The translations under genes were made by a program, and so were the position numbers. DNA of 64,000 bases from Gari tellinella (lineage: Eukaryota > Mollusca > Bivalvia > Cardiida > Psammobiidae). Location of the stretch: contig OV277861.1 in the NCBI GenBank assembly GCA_922989275.2, positions 98,246,993 to 98,310,992 of the forward strand, read 5' to 3'. Of the stretch, positions 33,336 to 44,160 are shown one piece after another (positions within the stretch are counted from its first letter, which is position 1; every line of letters begins with the position of its first letter). Below the pieces are notes generated by a model, which had not been told where the DNA came from, did no database searches, and worked only from the letters and a program-made list of their open reading frames with translations.

Positions 33336-34179
33336 AATATACAGAATATAGTACATGTATATCACAATAAAAACAACTCAATTGAAGGCTTTCTTTCAGT
33401 TTCCTTGGCAAGTAATTGCTTTAAACACGAGACAAGATAAAACTTCCAAAAGGGATGTTTGTATTATATATAGGTTCTATTCTGAGCAGTCGGTAAAACC
33501 GGTCTCTATTGTATAGCCAATTTACATTATACGTTACCACTAAATAAAATAGCAATGTCAATTATTCAGTATATTTGGTTACTAATCATTAATGCAGGAT
33601 AAAGATAATACAGAAGATTCCTGCAAGTTACTGATGTGTCTCTTAAGTTTTCTCTGTCAAGGGTTGCTTTCCTTCAAATGTATTTGCACATCCTAGAACT
33701 TTGTTCAAATTTGATTTGCGTGTCAAGTTTGAAATAAAAAATAATTTGCTCTTTAAGACGAGTTAAATTTTTCACTAATATATACAATTTCATTGAAGCT
33801 CGGACATTTCGTGCTCAATTTAGTTTTGAGATTCGAGGTTGACAACTAGTGTCTATTGGTACATGCCAAATGACTTATGGCAATTTAATTTGGAAGTTAA
33901 AGAAATTGCAGTCATTAAAGACGATCAGTATGAAAATGGTCAATTTAGAGAAATAGAATTGAAATAACGCGCATCCCGTGTATCTACTATGGCCGATGGG
34001 CGTGGCCTCGTTTTCTCGGGTCGGAATTGACTAATTAACCCTTCTCAAGTTTGACAGGTCTTGAGGGAAAACAACTTAAACAGTCACCTGTGAATGATAT
34101 TCTTTCGAATAGCGTAAAGCAACGTTTGCTGAAATAGATGGTCTCCTACATTTTTGTATTCTGTTCTGTTCTAAATTTC
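33336..34179. other. repeat-poor stretch of intron 1
   Basis: About 840 bp. Apart from a weak B-end-like CAGTCGGTAAAACCGG near 33489 there are no elements. No gene is supported. Confidence 0.35.
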
Positions 34180-34402
34180 TTAACCATTTCGGCGCCAAAT
34201 TTCACCGCTTAATTGTCGCCGGCTTCAACATTGTTGCCCGCAAGAACAATTCATAGTTAAATTTAAGGTTGTATGTTTTCAGATATATCGAACGAGTGTC
34301 AAACTGTTTGCATCCTGATCAGACGCCGCGTAATGCGGCGTCTGATCAGGATGCAAACTGTTTGCCAAGACGACTTAATGCGAGTTTGGCGGTGATGGTT
34401 AA
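34180..34402. mobile_element. C-type (beta) TTAA element with perfect hairpin
   Basis: TTAACCATTTCGGCGCC opens and GTTTGGCGGTGATGGTTAA closes. The palindrome at about 34300-34365 reads CAAACTGTTTGCATCC, with GCATCC pairing GGATGC, a joint change from GGATCC. Confidence 0.85.
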
Positions 34403-34561
34403 GGCGCTGTGGTCTACATAATATATATATAGGGTTCAAAGTCTACGTACGCGCGCTCATTTATTCTCTGTACGAAATAGTGTTTAAGCCAAAAAGGGAC
34501 TATAAAAGTTCTCCAAAGAAGCACTTTTTTGTAACCTTTTGCTGCTGTAATATTGCCTGCT

Positions 34562-34738
34562 TTAAACTCTTTCCCCTAAAATAACCCACTTTATACAGTC
34601 ATGAATGTGCACAATAAGGAATATTTTCTATGTCCTAGCAACTAGTGCCTAAAATGCGCCTTAAGGCGCATTCTGCTTGGCTTTCAACCTGCTTTAAGTT
34701 TTCATCAGTATTTAAAGATAGAAACAGGCTATTTGATA
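34562..34738. mobile_element. A-type element with one hairpin arm deleted
   Basis: TTAAACTCTTTCCCC opens; the segment TTTTCTATGTCCTAGCA leads directly to AATGCGCCTTAAGGCGCATT, so most of the left arm is absent. The right end AGAAACAGGCTATTTGAT is truncated. Confidence 0.65.
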
Positions 34739-35312
34739 AAATTATTTGATAATGACTTTAAGAATGCCAGCTTAATTAAGAGTTTTACTTTCATGTTCTT
34801 GTATTTACATACTTTGACAGGTAATCCGCTAACATGCGCGAAAAAATGCCAATATTGTCATTCTTATCTTTATCTGGGTCTAAACAAAACGTCAAGTTTG
34901 AGATGGAGAAAACTTGACATAGAGAATGGCAATATTTTCTTTCTTACTTCAAAATCTGAGTAAACAAAACGTCAACTTAGAAAGCGGAAAGCAACGGGAC
35001 ACTTTCCCGTGATCAGTTTGCCATTTATCACTGTCAACGTCTCGGGCCATCAATCGGATGACCTCTGCTCTCAAGGACAGCTGTGTTATGGACAGAGGAT
35101 GTCCAGTTTATTGAGACATAAATTGTCAGTTTGAAGTGATAACTACTTCCGTTTCTTAATCTCCGTATATTTAGTGGCCTCTCATTTGCATAAAGTTTCG
35201 TCGCATGTGAACTGGTAGTAAAATTTCTCGAATCTTTTATTGTTCTGTCAGTAGCATGTCCTTCCGAAATTGTCTTCCTCACAGGCATCCAAAATCTTCC
35301 TGCCTTAATACC
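34739..35312. other. intron 1, no feature seen
   Basis: Unique sequence, with ACAAAACGTCAA words near 34886 and 34973. No supported gene. Confidence 0.4.
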
Positions 35313-35515
35313 TTAACCCTATCACTATCAATGACGCCAAAAGGCGCGTTTGCAAACAGTTTGTGTCCTGATCAGACGCCGCGCCAAACTGTTTGACACT
35401 CGTTTTGAAATTTGCATTAAATTTAACTTTGAAACGATATTGCAGACAACAATATTGAAGCAGATGACAATATGGCGGACGAATTGGTAAAAATCTCACG
35501 ATAAATTTGTTCATA
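35313..35515. mobile_element. C-type element with one hairpin arm deleted
   Basis: TTAACCCTATCACTATCAAT opens. CAAACAGTTTGTGTCCTGAT and GACGCCGCG lead directly to CAAACTGTTTGACACTCG. The downstream part AAGCAGATGACAATATGGCG is typical of C-beta. Confidence 0.65.
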
Positions 35516-35609
35516 AAAGACCTAACCCTCTACTGCTTCAAACTGCAAATTGACAAAACCAGTTTCCAATTTAGACTAGCAAAATTAGGACTGTTCAATC
35601 ATTGTAAAT

Positions 35610-35780
35610 ACAATTGCAATATAGGTGTAGTGCAGAGTGCAGGCCCTCGCTGGGCAGAGGGCTCTGTTACAAGCCCTCTGATCTTAGTCGTCACTGTTTG
35701 CATATATGACAAGTGTATTTTACACAGGTACGCTGATTGCAATTGACACAAACATGCCTGACAAGGGTCCGAAGGGTTAA
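35610..35780. mobile_element. H-type element, decayed
   Basis: GCAGAGGGCTCTGTTACAAG and CCCTCTGATCTTAGTC are the remnant hairpin. The tail CACAGGTACGCTGATTGC and AGGGTCCGAAGGGTTAA follow. Confidence 0.55.
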
Positions 35781-35895
35781 TTCATTCGCTTTTAGCATTG
35801 TTTCTAGTTCTCCATCTGAATTGCTATGTGTACTCGAACTGAACATTTGCAGCAATTATTTTTACAGTAATGGATCTTCATCAATAGAACTTTAT

Positions 35896-36003
35896 TCCTA
35901 GCAGACGGTAGCTTAAAGCAGAATGAAAGTAAAGCAGAATGCGCCTTAAGGCGCTTTCTGCTTTACTTTCATTCTGCTTTAAATGGTCACCTAGCTTCAA
36001 TAC
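35896..36003. mobile_element. A-type hairpin with symmetric variant arms
   Basis: The hairpin at 35911-35982 carries GCAGAATGAAAGTAAAGC on one side and GCTTTACTTTCATTCTGC on the other, replacing the usual GCAGGCTG/CAACCTGC in both arms. The outer ends are not resolved. Confidence 0.7.
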
Positions 36004-36934
36004 TCTCACCGCCTCGATAAAACCGCATATCAAGTGAAATTTGACATTATTAAGTAACAACTCAATTTGATAGCCTTTTCCTTGCGATTGACAGGTATTT
36101 GAGGAAAATTATTGCACTGGGGGAAATTCTCTCAGCGAAACGGGCATAGAAATTGGGCCATTAAGACAAGACTCTCACATGATAATTGAGTGACCATTCA
36201 AGGGTTTCATTTTTCACAAAGGGGTCATCATTTTGACCCCTTTCGACCAAGAGGACCGTTCTTATGTACTTCCGATCCCCGTTGAGTGGGAAGCCCTTTT
36301 TATTTCGGTTAATTTCATTCTAAATGGTCAAAGATTTGAATTTTAAAAGAAGTAGGGAGAAAAATACCGATAGCCTATGCGCCTTAGGGGTCAACCGAGA
36401 ACCTTGTTTTGCTTGATTGATATGTGACTAGCGGGCCAGAAAAAACATATCACTAATTGACAGGTTAACGATCTGACTTCTTGATTAGATTAGTTCGATT
36501 ATTTTTGCCCTTTTATTAACTTTTTTATATACGATAAAAATGATTTGCCCTCCAATCGCATACGGAAGACACCTTGCACCGAAGGCTAGAAACAATAGCC
36601 CGGGGGTCCACCGTTAAGTGAGCAAGGGGACGGGTCTTTAGTATACACTCAAGCCTGTCAACTTATTATTTGTTACAATTGATACGGATCATTTATGGCT
36701 AATTTTGAATCTGATAGAAACGTTGTGTCCATTTTACTGCCTCTTAAAATTAGTGATTACGTAATATGATGTTGGGAGTTTGGTCACTTCATGGTATCGG
36801 GAGGGCTGGTATAAGGTGACGAACCCAGTGGTCTAGCATAGTTAGATAGGCAACAGAGGGGTGCGGATGGCGGACATTAGCTGGATATAATTACTGAAGG
36901 GATACAGTCACGTCGACTTTGAGGTATTTAAGCG
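36004..36934. other. repeat-poor stretch of intron 1
   Basis: About 930 bp without any hairpin element, the longest such interval in the distal half of intron 1. It contains a short inverted pair AAAGGGGTCATC and GACCCCTTT near 36218-36245. It is a positional candidate for an enhancer. Confidence 0.35.
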
Positions 36935-37125
36935 CAGTAAAACTTCTCTATTTCGACAACTAAATTAAGATAAATAGTTTGTGTCTAAGACAGGTGACTG
37001 CTTAATGTAAGGTGACAGTAATGCAGAAAGCTCCTTTAGAAGCTTTCTATTTTACTTAAAGCTGACAACTGCTTTTCAGAAATCATTTCAAACCTTTTTA
37101 GTGGTTGTTATTGAGAAGTAAATTC
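36935..37125. mobile_element. B-type pogo-like element
   Basis: It starts CAGTAAAACTTCTCTATTTC; the hairpin has GCAGAAAGCTCC and GAAGCTTTCTATTTTAC. The right end GTTATTGAGAAGTAAAT is decayed. Confidence 0.7.
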
Positions 37126-37978
37126 AAAAGGGGTCGTTCAAAAGTGAAAATTTTATTCATATCTTTCACACTTTGCATAGAAAAAGCCCAGAGATAAGTT
37201 TCCGTTTTATATCCGTCATATGACTAAGACATTGACTTGCATTGACTTGAATGATTCTTCAGAAAAAAGTGGCTCATCGCAGTTTAGGATGTACTCATTC
37301 AGAGCTCCTGATGAGGGGGATTATTTCAAAAACAAAACTCATTATTTGTGCATTAAAATATGGTGTCACTACTCATTAGAATTGTCGATGCAATCAATAT
37401 AAAACGGTCTTTCTTTAAATAACAAACATTTAATGGCATTGACGGTTTCAGTATTCCAATAGTTGCGGTGCAATCCCTGTACATGTCTATTTGGACTCTC
37501 AAGACAGTCCCCTAGATATCATTATCAGTCACTCTTTAAACATTTTAAACAGTACCTTATTATGGAGAATAAAACTTATGCCAATTGTTCATACAAACGC
37601 CGTTGATTTACTTTCACTCTGCATTATTCTGACATCTGTTTTTACCACTTCACTGTACGTTGCAGTAAGCTTCGAAATGAAGGGAAATAATTATCGCCGA
37701 AACGGGGTTCTATAAAACTTATGCTCGACAGAGTTATCTCTCTTGTGTTATTTTTTGTAAAGAAGCAAACGGTATTATATACCCATAATAAAGTAGTCTT
37801 TAATGACTATTGAACGGTTTAAGCAAACAGTTAAAATCCCGCCTTTTTAAATTCCTTTTAATATGTCTTAATCCATTTTATGATATGTTTGACTTGGATA
37901 AATATCATACAGTTTGGATAAGACGGTCTGAACTTTACCCATATTGTTAAACGCTTGTCTACGGGGTTGTGACCTCCC
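37126..37978. other. intron 1, no feature seen
   Basis: Unique AT-rich sequence; ORFs of 60-74 codons show no recognised domain. Confidence 0.4.
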
Positions 37979-38206
37979 CCCTATGAGTTCGTTTTTTACG
38001 CCTTTGATTTATTAAAAGAAAATAGTTCTTATTTGGACAGTCATAAATATGAATAATAAGACATATATTCTACACATATCCTAGGAGATGGTAGCTTAAA
38101 GCAGGTTGAAAGTAAAGCAAAATGCGCCTTAAGGCGCATTCTGCTTTACTTACAGCCTGCTTTAAGTGACCACCTGTATTCAAAAGTCAAACACACCATA
38201 GGGATT
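37979..38206. mobile_element. A-type element
   Basis: CCCTATGAGTTCG opens in decayed form; ACGCCTTTGATTTATT and CATATCCTAGGAGATGG follow. The hairpin at 38094-38166 is nearly perfect. The right end CACACCATAGGGATTTAT is decayed. Confidence 0.72.
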
Positions 38207-38857
38207 TATTTCAAACGACAAAGAACTCTTTTGAAAAATGTTAAGACGACACTTGTGTGATTGGCGATGTTAAAAGGGTAAGTGTTAACGAAAAGACGTG
38301 TGCCGCAACTTCTGTTGCTGTCACGTGACCGAAACACTCTTGTTCAGACGTCTGCTTCTCTCCAGTAGCATCTGCTCTAGCGGAAAGAAATATGGATACT
38401 TAGAAGAAATTTATGTATTTTGTTGCATAATATAAAATACAATTTGCATGAAATTACAATGCTAATAGTTTTTTCACAATCCGTTGCATTACTTTCTCTT
38501 TTGTCCGCCGTTTCGGTTATTCTTCTTGAGCACCCATATCACTTAGACGCTTTCAAAAAGCAAGCACTTAATGATGCAGAGATGACTGCAGACGACATTG
38601 TTGTACCCCGTGCAAATTTGCATTAAATTGTTGTATTGATATATGCAGTACTTTTGAACCTTTGTTAGTCGTTAAGATTGAATTTTTAAAAACATGTTAT
38701 TGGAGAAAAAAGATGGTTTGAAATACGAGCAAAGTGGATAAAGCTTATTTAAGTTCAGCAGCTCGTTGAATGTTTTACTGTTGCTCTGCCGTACTTTGTC
38801 CCTAAAAGATTCTCTTCTATAGACGTCTTTCTTTCAATGTTTGTGCTTGTTTAACCG
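38207..38857. other. intron 1, mostly unique
   Basis: A 68-codon ORF at 38420-38626 begins with a hydrophobic segment (SQSVALLSLLSAVSVILL) and ends DDIVVPRANLH. No homology is recognised and chance is likely. Confidence 0.35.
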
Positions 38858-39150
38858 ATTAGCCCCATAAATACGCCTTTTTACGTCTTTAATTTATTCC
38901 TCTGCTATAGAAAATAGAATTCAGCTGTACAGTCATACAGTTATGTTCCTGTAACATTTTACTCACACTCCATACCCTGTTTCTAGTTTTGAAGACCACT
39001 TAAGCAGAAAGGCGCACTCGGCTTTACTTTAAGCCCTCTTTATGGTAGCGCCTGCTAGGATGAAGAAACTTTCTTATGATACATACATGTATTCGTGACT
39101 CTATACAGCCGATCTTTTTTCAGTGGAGGGATAAACTAAAGACGTAAAAT
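38858..39150. mobile_element. A-type fragments, two opposed halves
   Basis: 38858-38965 holds one end type (TTAGCCCCATAAATACGCC). 38966-39150 holds a second copy in the other arrangement (CTCCATACCCTGTTTCTAG), with a hairpin reduced to GCAGAAAGGCGCACTCG. Confidence 0.6.
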
Positions 39151-39157
39151 GCGTATC

Positions 39158-39409
39158 TTAACCCTTTACCTCATAGCCTGTTTTTAATTTTAATGACAGG
39201 TGGCCACTTAAAACAGGTTGAAAGTAAAGCAGAATGTGCCTTAAGGCACATTCTGCGTTACTTTCAGCCTGCTTTAAGCTAAAATCTGCTATACTATATA
39301 AAATATTTGTAATGATAATTGTTCATGAGGGTATAAACTGGAACTATTTTATTTAGCGGAGGAATAAATTAAATACGCTAAAAGTCGCTTCTTTGGAGGA
39401 AAAGGTTAA
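39158..39409. mobile_element. A-type TTAA element (reverse)
   Basis: TTAACCCTTTACCTCATAGC opens and GGAGGAAAAGGTTAA closes, with TTAA on both sides. The apex is AATGTGCCTTAAGGCACATT, the same paired change as in the copy at 11937. Confidence 0.85.
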
Positions 39410-39692
39410 GCGGTATTTCACTGTTGTTCGTTATCATTAAATCAGAAGAAACCCACACATATTTGCCCCATTTCCTTCTGTTTTGTTGCAAGCGCGTGCC
39501 TTCTATCACGACCAGATAGACATTTGTTAACTAGTACAGTATTTGAAAATCATTATCTGGTTATTTTTCTTTTTGAATAAATTCTTTACACTGTTTGATG
39601 CAACTCGCTACTTTGAATAGGCTGGGATCATCACCTAGCCCAATATATCTTTCTCTTCGCCGTGCGGTTATGTTCCAATTGTTTGTACCTAG
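39410..39692. other. intron 1, no feature seen
   Basis: Unique sequence; no supported gene or repeat. Confidence 0.4.
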
Positions 39693-40162
39693 TCATTTGG
39701 AAGAAAATACCACCCAAAGATACAGGTGATAGGAAGGGTAATTGTTTTTAGAAGCAAGTAACAGGTCAAGTCCCATTAAGCTTAATCTTTGATGTAGGAA
39801 AGTTTCGGCGAGCGTCTCTGTTGATACAATGCATTCCGGGCTCATTATGTATGCATTTGGTGCCGTTATAGATGTGTTCATCCGCGCAAAAAAGTAACGC
39901 CCACGTACGAACGTCTCGTTTGAAGCGAGCAAGAAGTTCCATATATCACTAAGTCGTGTCTTGATATCGTCCATATAAAACCATCTGACGGGTTTAAAAG
40001 AACTGACTGTAATTCTAAATTTCTTCTTTTTTGATCTTTTTTCTTTAAAACTGCAAGTGAACAAAAACATTGGCTAATATAGTCTTCAAGTTCTGACAAG
40101 AAGTGACCTGACCTTGGAATGACGAATCTGTTCTTTGACACCCCGGTCTTTTTCAATGCCAA
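39693..40162 (-). pseudogene. possible decayed coding fragment, unrecognised
   Basis: Two overlapping minus-strand frames (125 codons at 39693-40070 and 94 codons at 39878-40162) together give a protein-like reading if a frameshift is assumed near 39900-40060. The upstream frame includes GHFLSELEDYISQCF and the downstream one DIKTRLSDIWNFLLASN and NAYIMSPECIVSTETLAE. I do not recognise the family. It could be a processed pseudogene, a fragment of a mobile element, or chance. It is antisense to ovo within intron 1. Confidence 0.2.
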
Positions 40163-40395
40163 CGTTCTTTCTCCTCTACGAAACTCCTATAGGCTTTGCA
40201 AAAATAATTACATTGCAAAAGAGAGAGAGAAAAACGATAAAGAACAACAGCACTGTATTATTCACGTCATTAGAAAAAGGCTCAGTGACATATCAAATGG
40301 TATAAACCCTGATTATATCCGCTGAATGGCAAACAAGGTTTTTGATTAGGGTCTTCATTGTTTACACCGTCCGATATATTTTTATATAGTTTTGC

Positions 40396-40614
40396 CCATT
40401 TCTCAATATATACACAATGCTTTATTCCCCCACTGAAGAAAATAGTCACACTTTATACAGTCATGGATATGCTCAATAAGAATTAAATTTTCCATTTCCA
40501 AGTAGATTGCAGCTAAAAGCAGACGTAAGGCGCATTTCTGGCTTACTTTCAGTCTGCTTTAAATGTCACCTGTCTTCAAAACTAGAAATAGGCTATAGGG
40601 CAATGAATTAAGGA
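40396..40614. mobile_element. A-type element, shortened hairpin
   Basis: CCCATTTCTCAATATATAC opens weakly; CACTGAAGAAAATAGTC and ACAGTCATGGATATGC are typical. The hairpin is cut to AAAGCAGACGTAAGGCGC then CTTACTTTCAGTCTGC. The end GGCTATAGGGCAATGAATTAA is recognisable. Confidence 0.68.
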
Positions 40615-40739
40615 GTCATAGTTATTGCGCACTATATGGATGTTTAATTCTAAGTTTGATACAAGCACACCAGGAATGGCGGCAATACTTTTATTAGAGA
40701 GAACGATTGCATCGCATATGTTTTAAGCGGGCGTTTTAG

Positions 40740-40950
40740 TAGTCTTACAGGTTGCTGCATAAAACATAATGTAAAGCAACATCTCTTGTAGGAACTATCT
40801 GTATTAATTTCAGTCTGCTCTAAGCGGCCAACTACTAAATCAGTAAATCGTAAGAAAAGTGTTTAACTCAATCAAATGGACAAGTGCACGCTTGACAGGT
40901 ACACTGTTTGCTAATGACGAGTATACTCGACGCTAAGGTTGAATGTTGAA
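40740..40950. mobile_element. degenerate A/B hairpin followed by an H-type end
   Basis: TAAAGCAACATCTCTTG to TTCAGTCTGCTCTAAGCGG is a weak hairpin. 40870-40950 carries GACAGGTACACTGTTTGC and GACGAGTATACTCGACG of the H family. Confidence 0.45.
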
Positions 40951-41238
40951 GGTGTTAATGTTTCACTTATTTATGATAGAAAGGACAAAATTGAAATACG
41001 GAAAAAACGCTTTGGAAGAAGGGTATATTACAGAATATGCCAAGGGTAAACTGATTATTTCAATAAGCAGAATTTAGTCAAAATGCGCGGGGAAAAGACA
41101 CCCACCAAGCCAACAAACTCAAAGGATCAGAACTGGTCTTGAAATGTTATTTCATTTGTATTTACTGTTTAACATGTTTTATCGTTCAGCTGTTGTTGAA
41201 ACTGATAAAGGGCAGTGATGGAAAGCTGTCTCAATCTA

Positions 41239-41434
41239 CAATCAAACCTCTCTACTACTGTGTCATTCACTAGGTGTTTACAGCAGGTGAATGCTAAAAG
41301 CAATGTGACAGTAAAACAGAAAGCTCCTTTAGGAACTTTCTGTTTTACTGTCATATTGTTTTAAGCTGTCACCTGTATTTTATAAAATCAATTAACATTC
41401 GTTTAGTGGTCATTTTAGAGAGTGTTTTTTTTAC
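41239..41434. mobile_element. B-type pogo-like element
   Basis: It starts CAATCAAACCTCTCTACTAC after TA. The hairpin at 41297-41365 pairs GTGACAGTAAAACAGAAAG with CTTTCTGTTTTACTGTCA. The right end AGAGAGTGTTTTTTTTAC is altered. Confidence 0.78.
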
Positions 41435-41851
41435 ATGTTTCTGCATTGAATAGACCCCACAGAAGCTTCTATACTGTCCTAGTCATGCATTATTCTTATT
41501 TAAACCATGTCCACCCTTTAACTGCCAGATCATCACCTGCTAGAAATGTATCGTCTTTTTCAAGTCTGAAAACAAATTTAAATTTGAGAATGCAGCAGTT
41601 TTTTTTTATCCTGATTAGATGTCTAAATACTTGGCGACTAAACGGATTCTAAATTGTAAAGGCATGGAAGTCAAATAGCACTTAACATGCTAACAGTGAC
41701 AAGGACATGGTCGTTTGAAAGAAAATTTAATCAAAAAGTGAAAAAAAGGTGTTACAAAGTACAAGAAAACTGATTACAATATGTAACAATAACATGTAAC
41801 AGCGCTTTGTTAAAATGAGGCCATCCAGCGATAGTTTATGAGACATGCGCA
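41435..41851. other. intron 1, no feature seen
   Basis: AT-rich unique sequence. Confidence 0.4.
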
Positions 41852-42068
41852 TTAACCCATTATCTGCCATGACGTCATTTGCTTTAAAATGTATTATCGT
41901 TTGCTTTAATTTCTTAAATTTAAATTTTACGAAAATTGACTTAGGTTATATCGTTATTATTTGCAAACAGTTTGGATCCTGATCAGATGCTGCGTAACGC
42001 GGCGTCTGATCAGGATCCAAACTGTTTGCAAATAATTATTGCGCTCGGGATAAGGCAGTGAAGGGGCC
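41852..42068. mobile_element. C-type (alpha) TTAA element
   Basis: TTAACCCATTATCTGCCATG with GACGTCATT opens; AAGGCAGTGAAGGGGCCAA closes with the TTAA lost. The hairpin at 41963-42030 has GATGCTGCG opposite CGCGGCGTC, two mismatches in one arm. Confidence 0.82.
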
Positions 42069-42151
42069 AAAGGGGCCACTACCAACAGGTACAGATGGAT
42101 GCCATCACGCTCCCATGTTGTCATCTGTTGATGATATTGTGTAGGTGACGA

Positions 42152-42345
42152 CAGGCGGACCTCGATATATCGAAATAGCCTAAATCAAAATAACCTTTAT
42201 TTCTACACTTGATTAATGACCAGCCGAGCTCTATTAAGTCGAACTTCCCCGTACTTCGAAATTACGCGTGACTTGGCCACGAATTAACTCTAAATACGTG
42301 TTAAGTTCGTTTTAACCGAACTTCGAGTGATGGAGTGTTCGACTG
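42152..42345. mobile_element. F-type element, hairpin decayed
   Basis: It starts CAGGCGGACCTCGATATAT and ends GAGTGTTCGACTG before TA. The centre has ACGCGTGACTTGGCCACG, a distant form of the ACGTGGC hairpin. Confidence 0.65.
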
Positions 42346-42941
42346 TAGTTACAAATTCGATTAACTTAAATTGCGCTGTCACTTAGGGAACGAAAACTAT
42401 CGGTACTGAGGTGAGCCGTATGTATGCAAATAGAATGCGAATTATTTAAATGATATCCTTCACGAGGACGAACGTAAAATCTAATCCGAAATGGATTCTG
42501 ACCGGTGTGGATTCTGACCGAACGTTTAGAGATTATTTACTGGACAAGTTCTAAATCCTTTTTGTAGCTCAAGCTGTAATATTAAAACATAGAATGAAAA
42601 CGAATATAAGTAGATGACACATTTTTCTAAACTCGGATATGTAACCTAAAGGATACCCATAAATATTAGCCCTTTAAGTGCAGGATAAAATAACCATCTG
42701 ATCGAAATGTCCGATTTTATCCTGATTATTTATTCTCTATATTTGCTAATTTACGAGTCAAGTTACCAAACGCTTAGATGCTGATCAATTGACTTGCTTT
42801 GTAAAATGTTCTGAAATAAAACATCGTTAAAATGTTAAAATCAACGTTAAAAGTTCGGAAGAAAACTTGATATAAATAAGACTCAGCAGAGTCGCAGAGA
42901 TGAGGGGAATAAAACTTACTTACATTGTAATTCAAAAGTTT
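42346..42941. other. intron 1, no feature seen
   Basis: A local duplication GGATTCTGACCG occurs twice near 42493-42522; otherwise unique. Confidence 0.4.
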
Positions 42942-43095
42942 CTCACTTAGTTCAGCACCAAATCCTATGGTGTTACTACTCATTAGAATCGTCTCGAAGA
43001 GACGATTCTTATGAGTAGTGACACCATAGGGTTTAAAGCAGAAATAAAGATTCGTGTTTTTGAAAAAATTCCATTATCTAGAGCCCAGAGGCTGT
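42942..43095. repeat. G-type palindromic repeat, copy 2
   Basis: Positions 42964-43030 form a near-perfect palindrome: CCTATGGTGTTACTACTCAT, AATCGTCTC / GAGACGATT, and ATGAGTAGTGACACCATAGG. Flanks match the copy at 4732. A left half recurs at 51925. Confidence 0.78.
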
Positions 43096-43392
43096 ACATG
43101 TATCATGAGATATAAAGGGATACGCGGATGAAACTGGGAAAGTAGATCTATGTAACATCTGATCATCATATCGACAGTTAGCACATTGGTTTTCCCTCTA
43201 TGCTAATTTGCCCTCGTAAATCTGATAGAAAAAAAGCCTCATAAGTGACGTTTACGCTACAAATAATCATCAGAGGGCGATTGTGTTTCACCTGCATCGA
43301 AGATTTCAATTACAGATCGACTCGTTAGTCCGGGAGAGGAGGCGTCATTCTTTCAAAATAATAGCGTTTTTGCTAAACCAAGGGTTTCCTTT

Positions 43393-43450
43393 GCAAATAG
43401 TTTGGAACCAGATACACCGCGTAACCATGTGTCTGATCAGGCTTTAACTT
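43393..43450. mobile_element. degenerate C/D hairpin
   Basis: TTGCAAATAGTTTGGAACC, CGCGTAACCATGTGTCTG and ATCAGGCTTTAA are remnants of the hairpin. Confidence 0.45.
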
Positions 43451-43460
43451 AAACTAAATT

Positions 43461-43525
43461 ACAAATATATTTTTTTCATTTGAGTTAACAGTGACTGTTA
43501 ACTCAAATGAAAAAAAATATATTTG
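43461..43525. repeat. 65-bp AT-rich palindrome
   Basis: ACAAATATATTTTTTTCATT and TGAGTTAACAGT pair with ACTGTTAACTCA and the complementary A-run, with one length difference in the homopolymer. It is unlike the other hairpin families and only 700 bp before exon 2. Confidence 0.8.
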
Positions 43526-43538
43526 TTTTTAGTTTCGT

Positions 43539-44098
43539 TTAACCCTTTCATTGCCACATCTTTCGTAAGGATTTTACCTCTTCATCGATACATTGTCGTC
43601 TGCTTCAATTTTGATGTCTGCAATATCGTTTCAATGTTAAAAAATATAGTAGTATTACTGAAGGAATTTCAAAACGAGTTTCAAACAGTTTTTGAAACCT
43701 GATCAGACGCCATGTTTTGCGGTGTTTAATCCTGATCCAAACTGTTTGCAAACGCGCTTTTAACCCTTTCCCTTATAGAAGCGACTTTTAGCACTTGCAT
43801 TTTATTCATCCGCTGAAGAAAATAGTTCCAATATAAACCATAATGAATATGTGTCATATTTAATAATTTCCTTATTCTAGCAGGTAATAGCTTAACGCAG
43901 GCTGAAAGTAAAGCAGAATGCGCCATATGGCGCATTCTGCTTTACTTTCAACCTGCTTTAAGTAGTCACCTATTTTCAAAACTGGAAAAGGCTATGGGGT
44001 AATGGGTTAAGCGTCAATGAGAGTGAAATAACTGAATTTTTAATTTGAGATACAAAGGCAGACAACAATTGCTGTAAATTAATGACGTCATGATAGTT
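43539..44098. mobile_element. C-type (beta) element split by an A-type element
   Basis: TTAACCCTTTCATTGCC opens and CCTCTTCATCGATACATTG follows. The decayed hairpin (CAGTTTTTGAAACCTG, return GATCCAAACTGTTTG) leads to AACGCGCTT. The A element sits there, then GCGTCAATGAGAGTG continues as in the C copy at 6565. The far end around 44098 is approximate. Confidence 0.68.
43760..44010. mobile_element. A-type element nested in a C-type element, 150 bp before exon 2
   Basis: TTAACCCTTTCCCTTATAG opens and GGCTATGGGGTAATGGGTTAA-like sequence closes, with TTAA on both sides. The hairpin at 43891-43962 has a GCGCCATATGGCGC apex and nearly perfect arms. Confidence 0.88.
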
Positions 44099-44160
44099 AA
44101 TTTATCCTGCATTTGCAAACGCTAACAACGTTTAACCACCGTTTCTTACTTTACTTTCAG

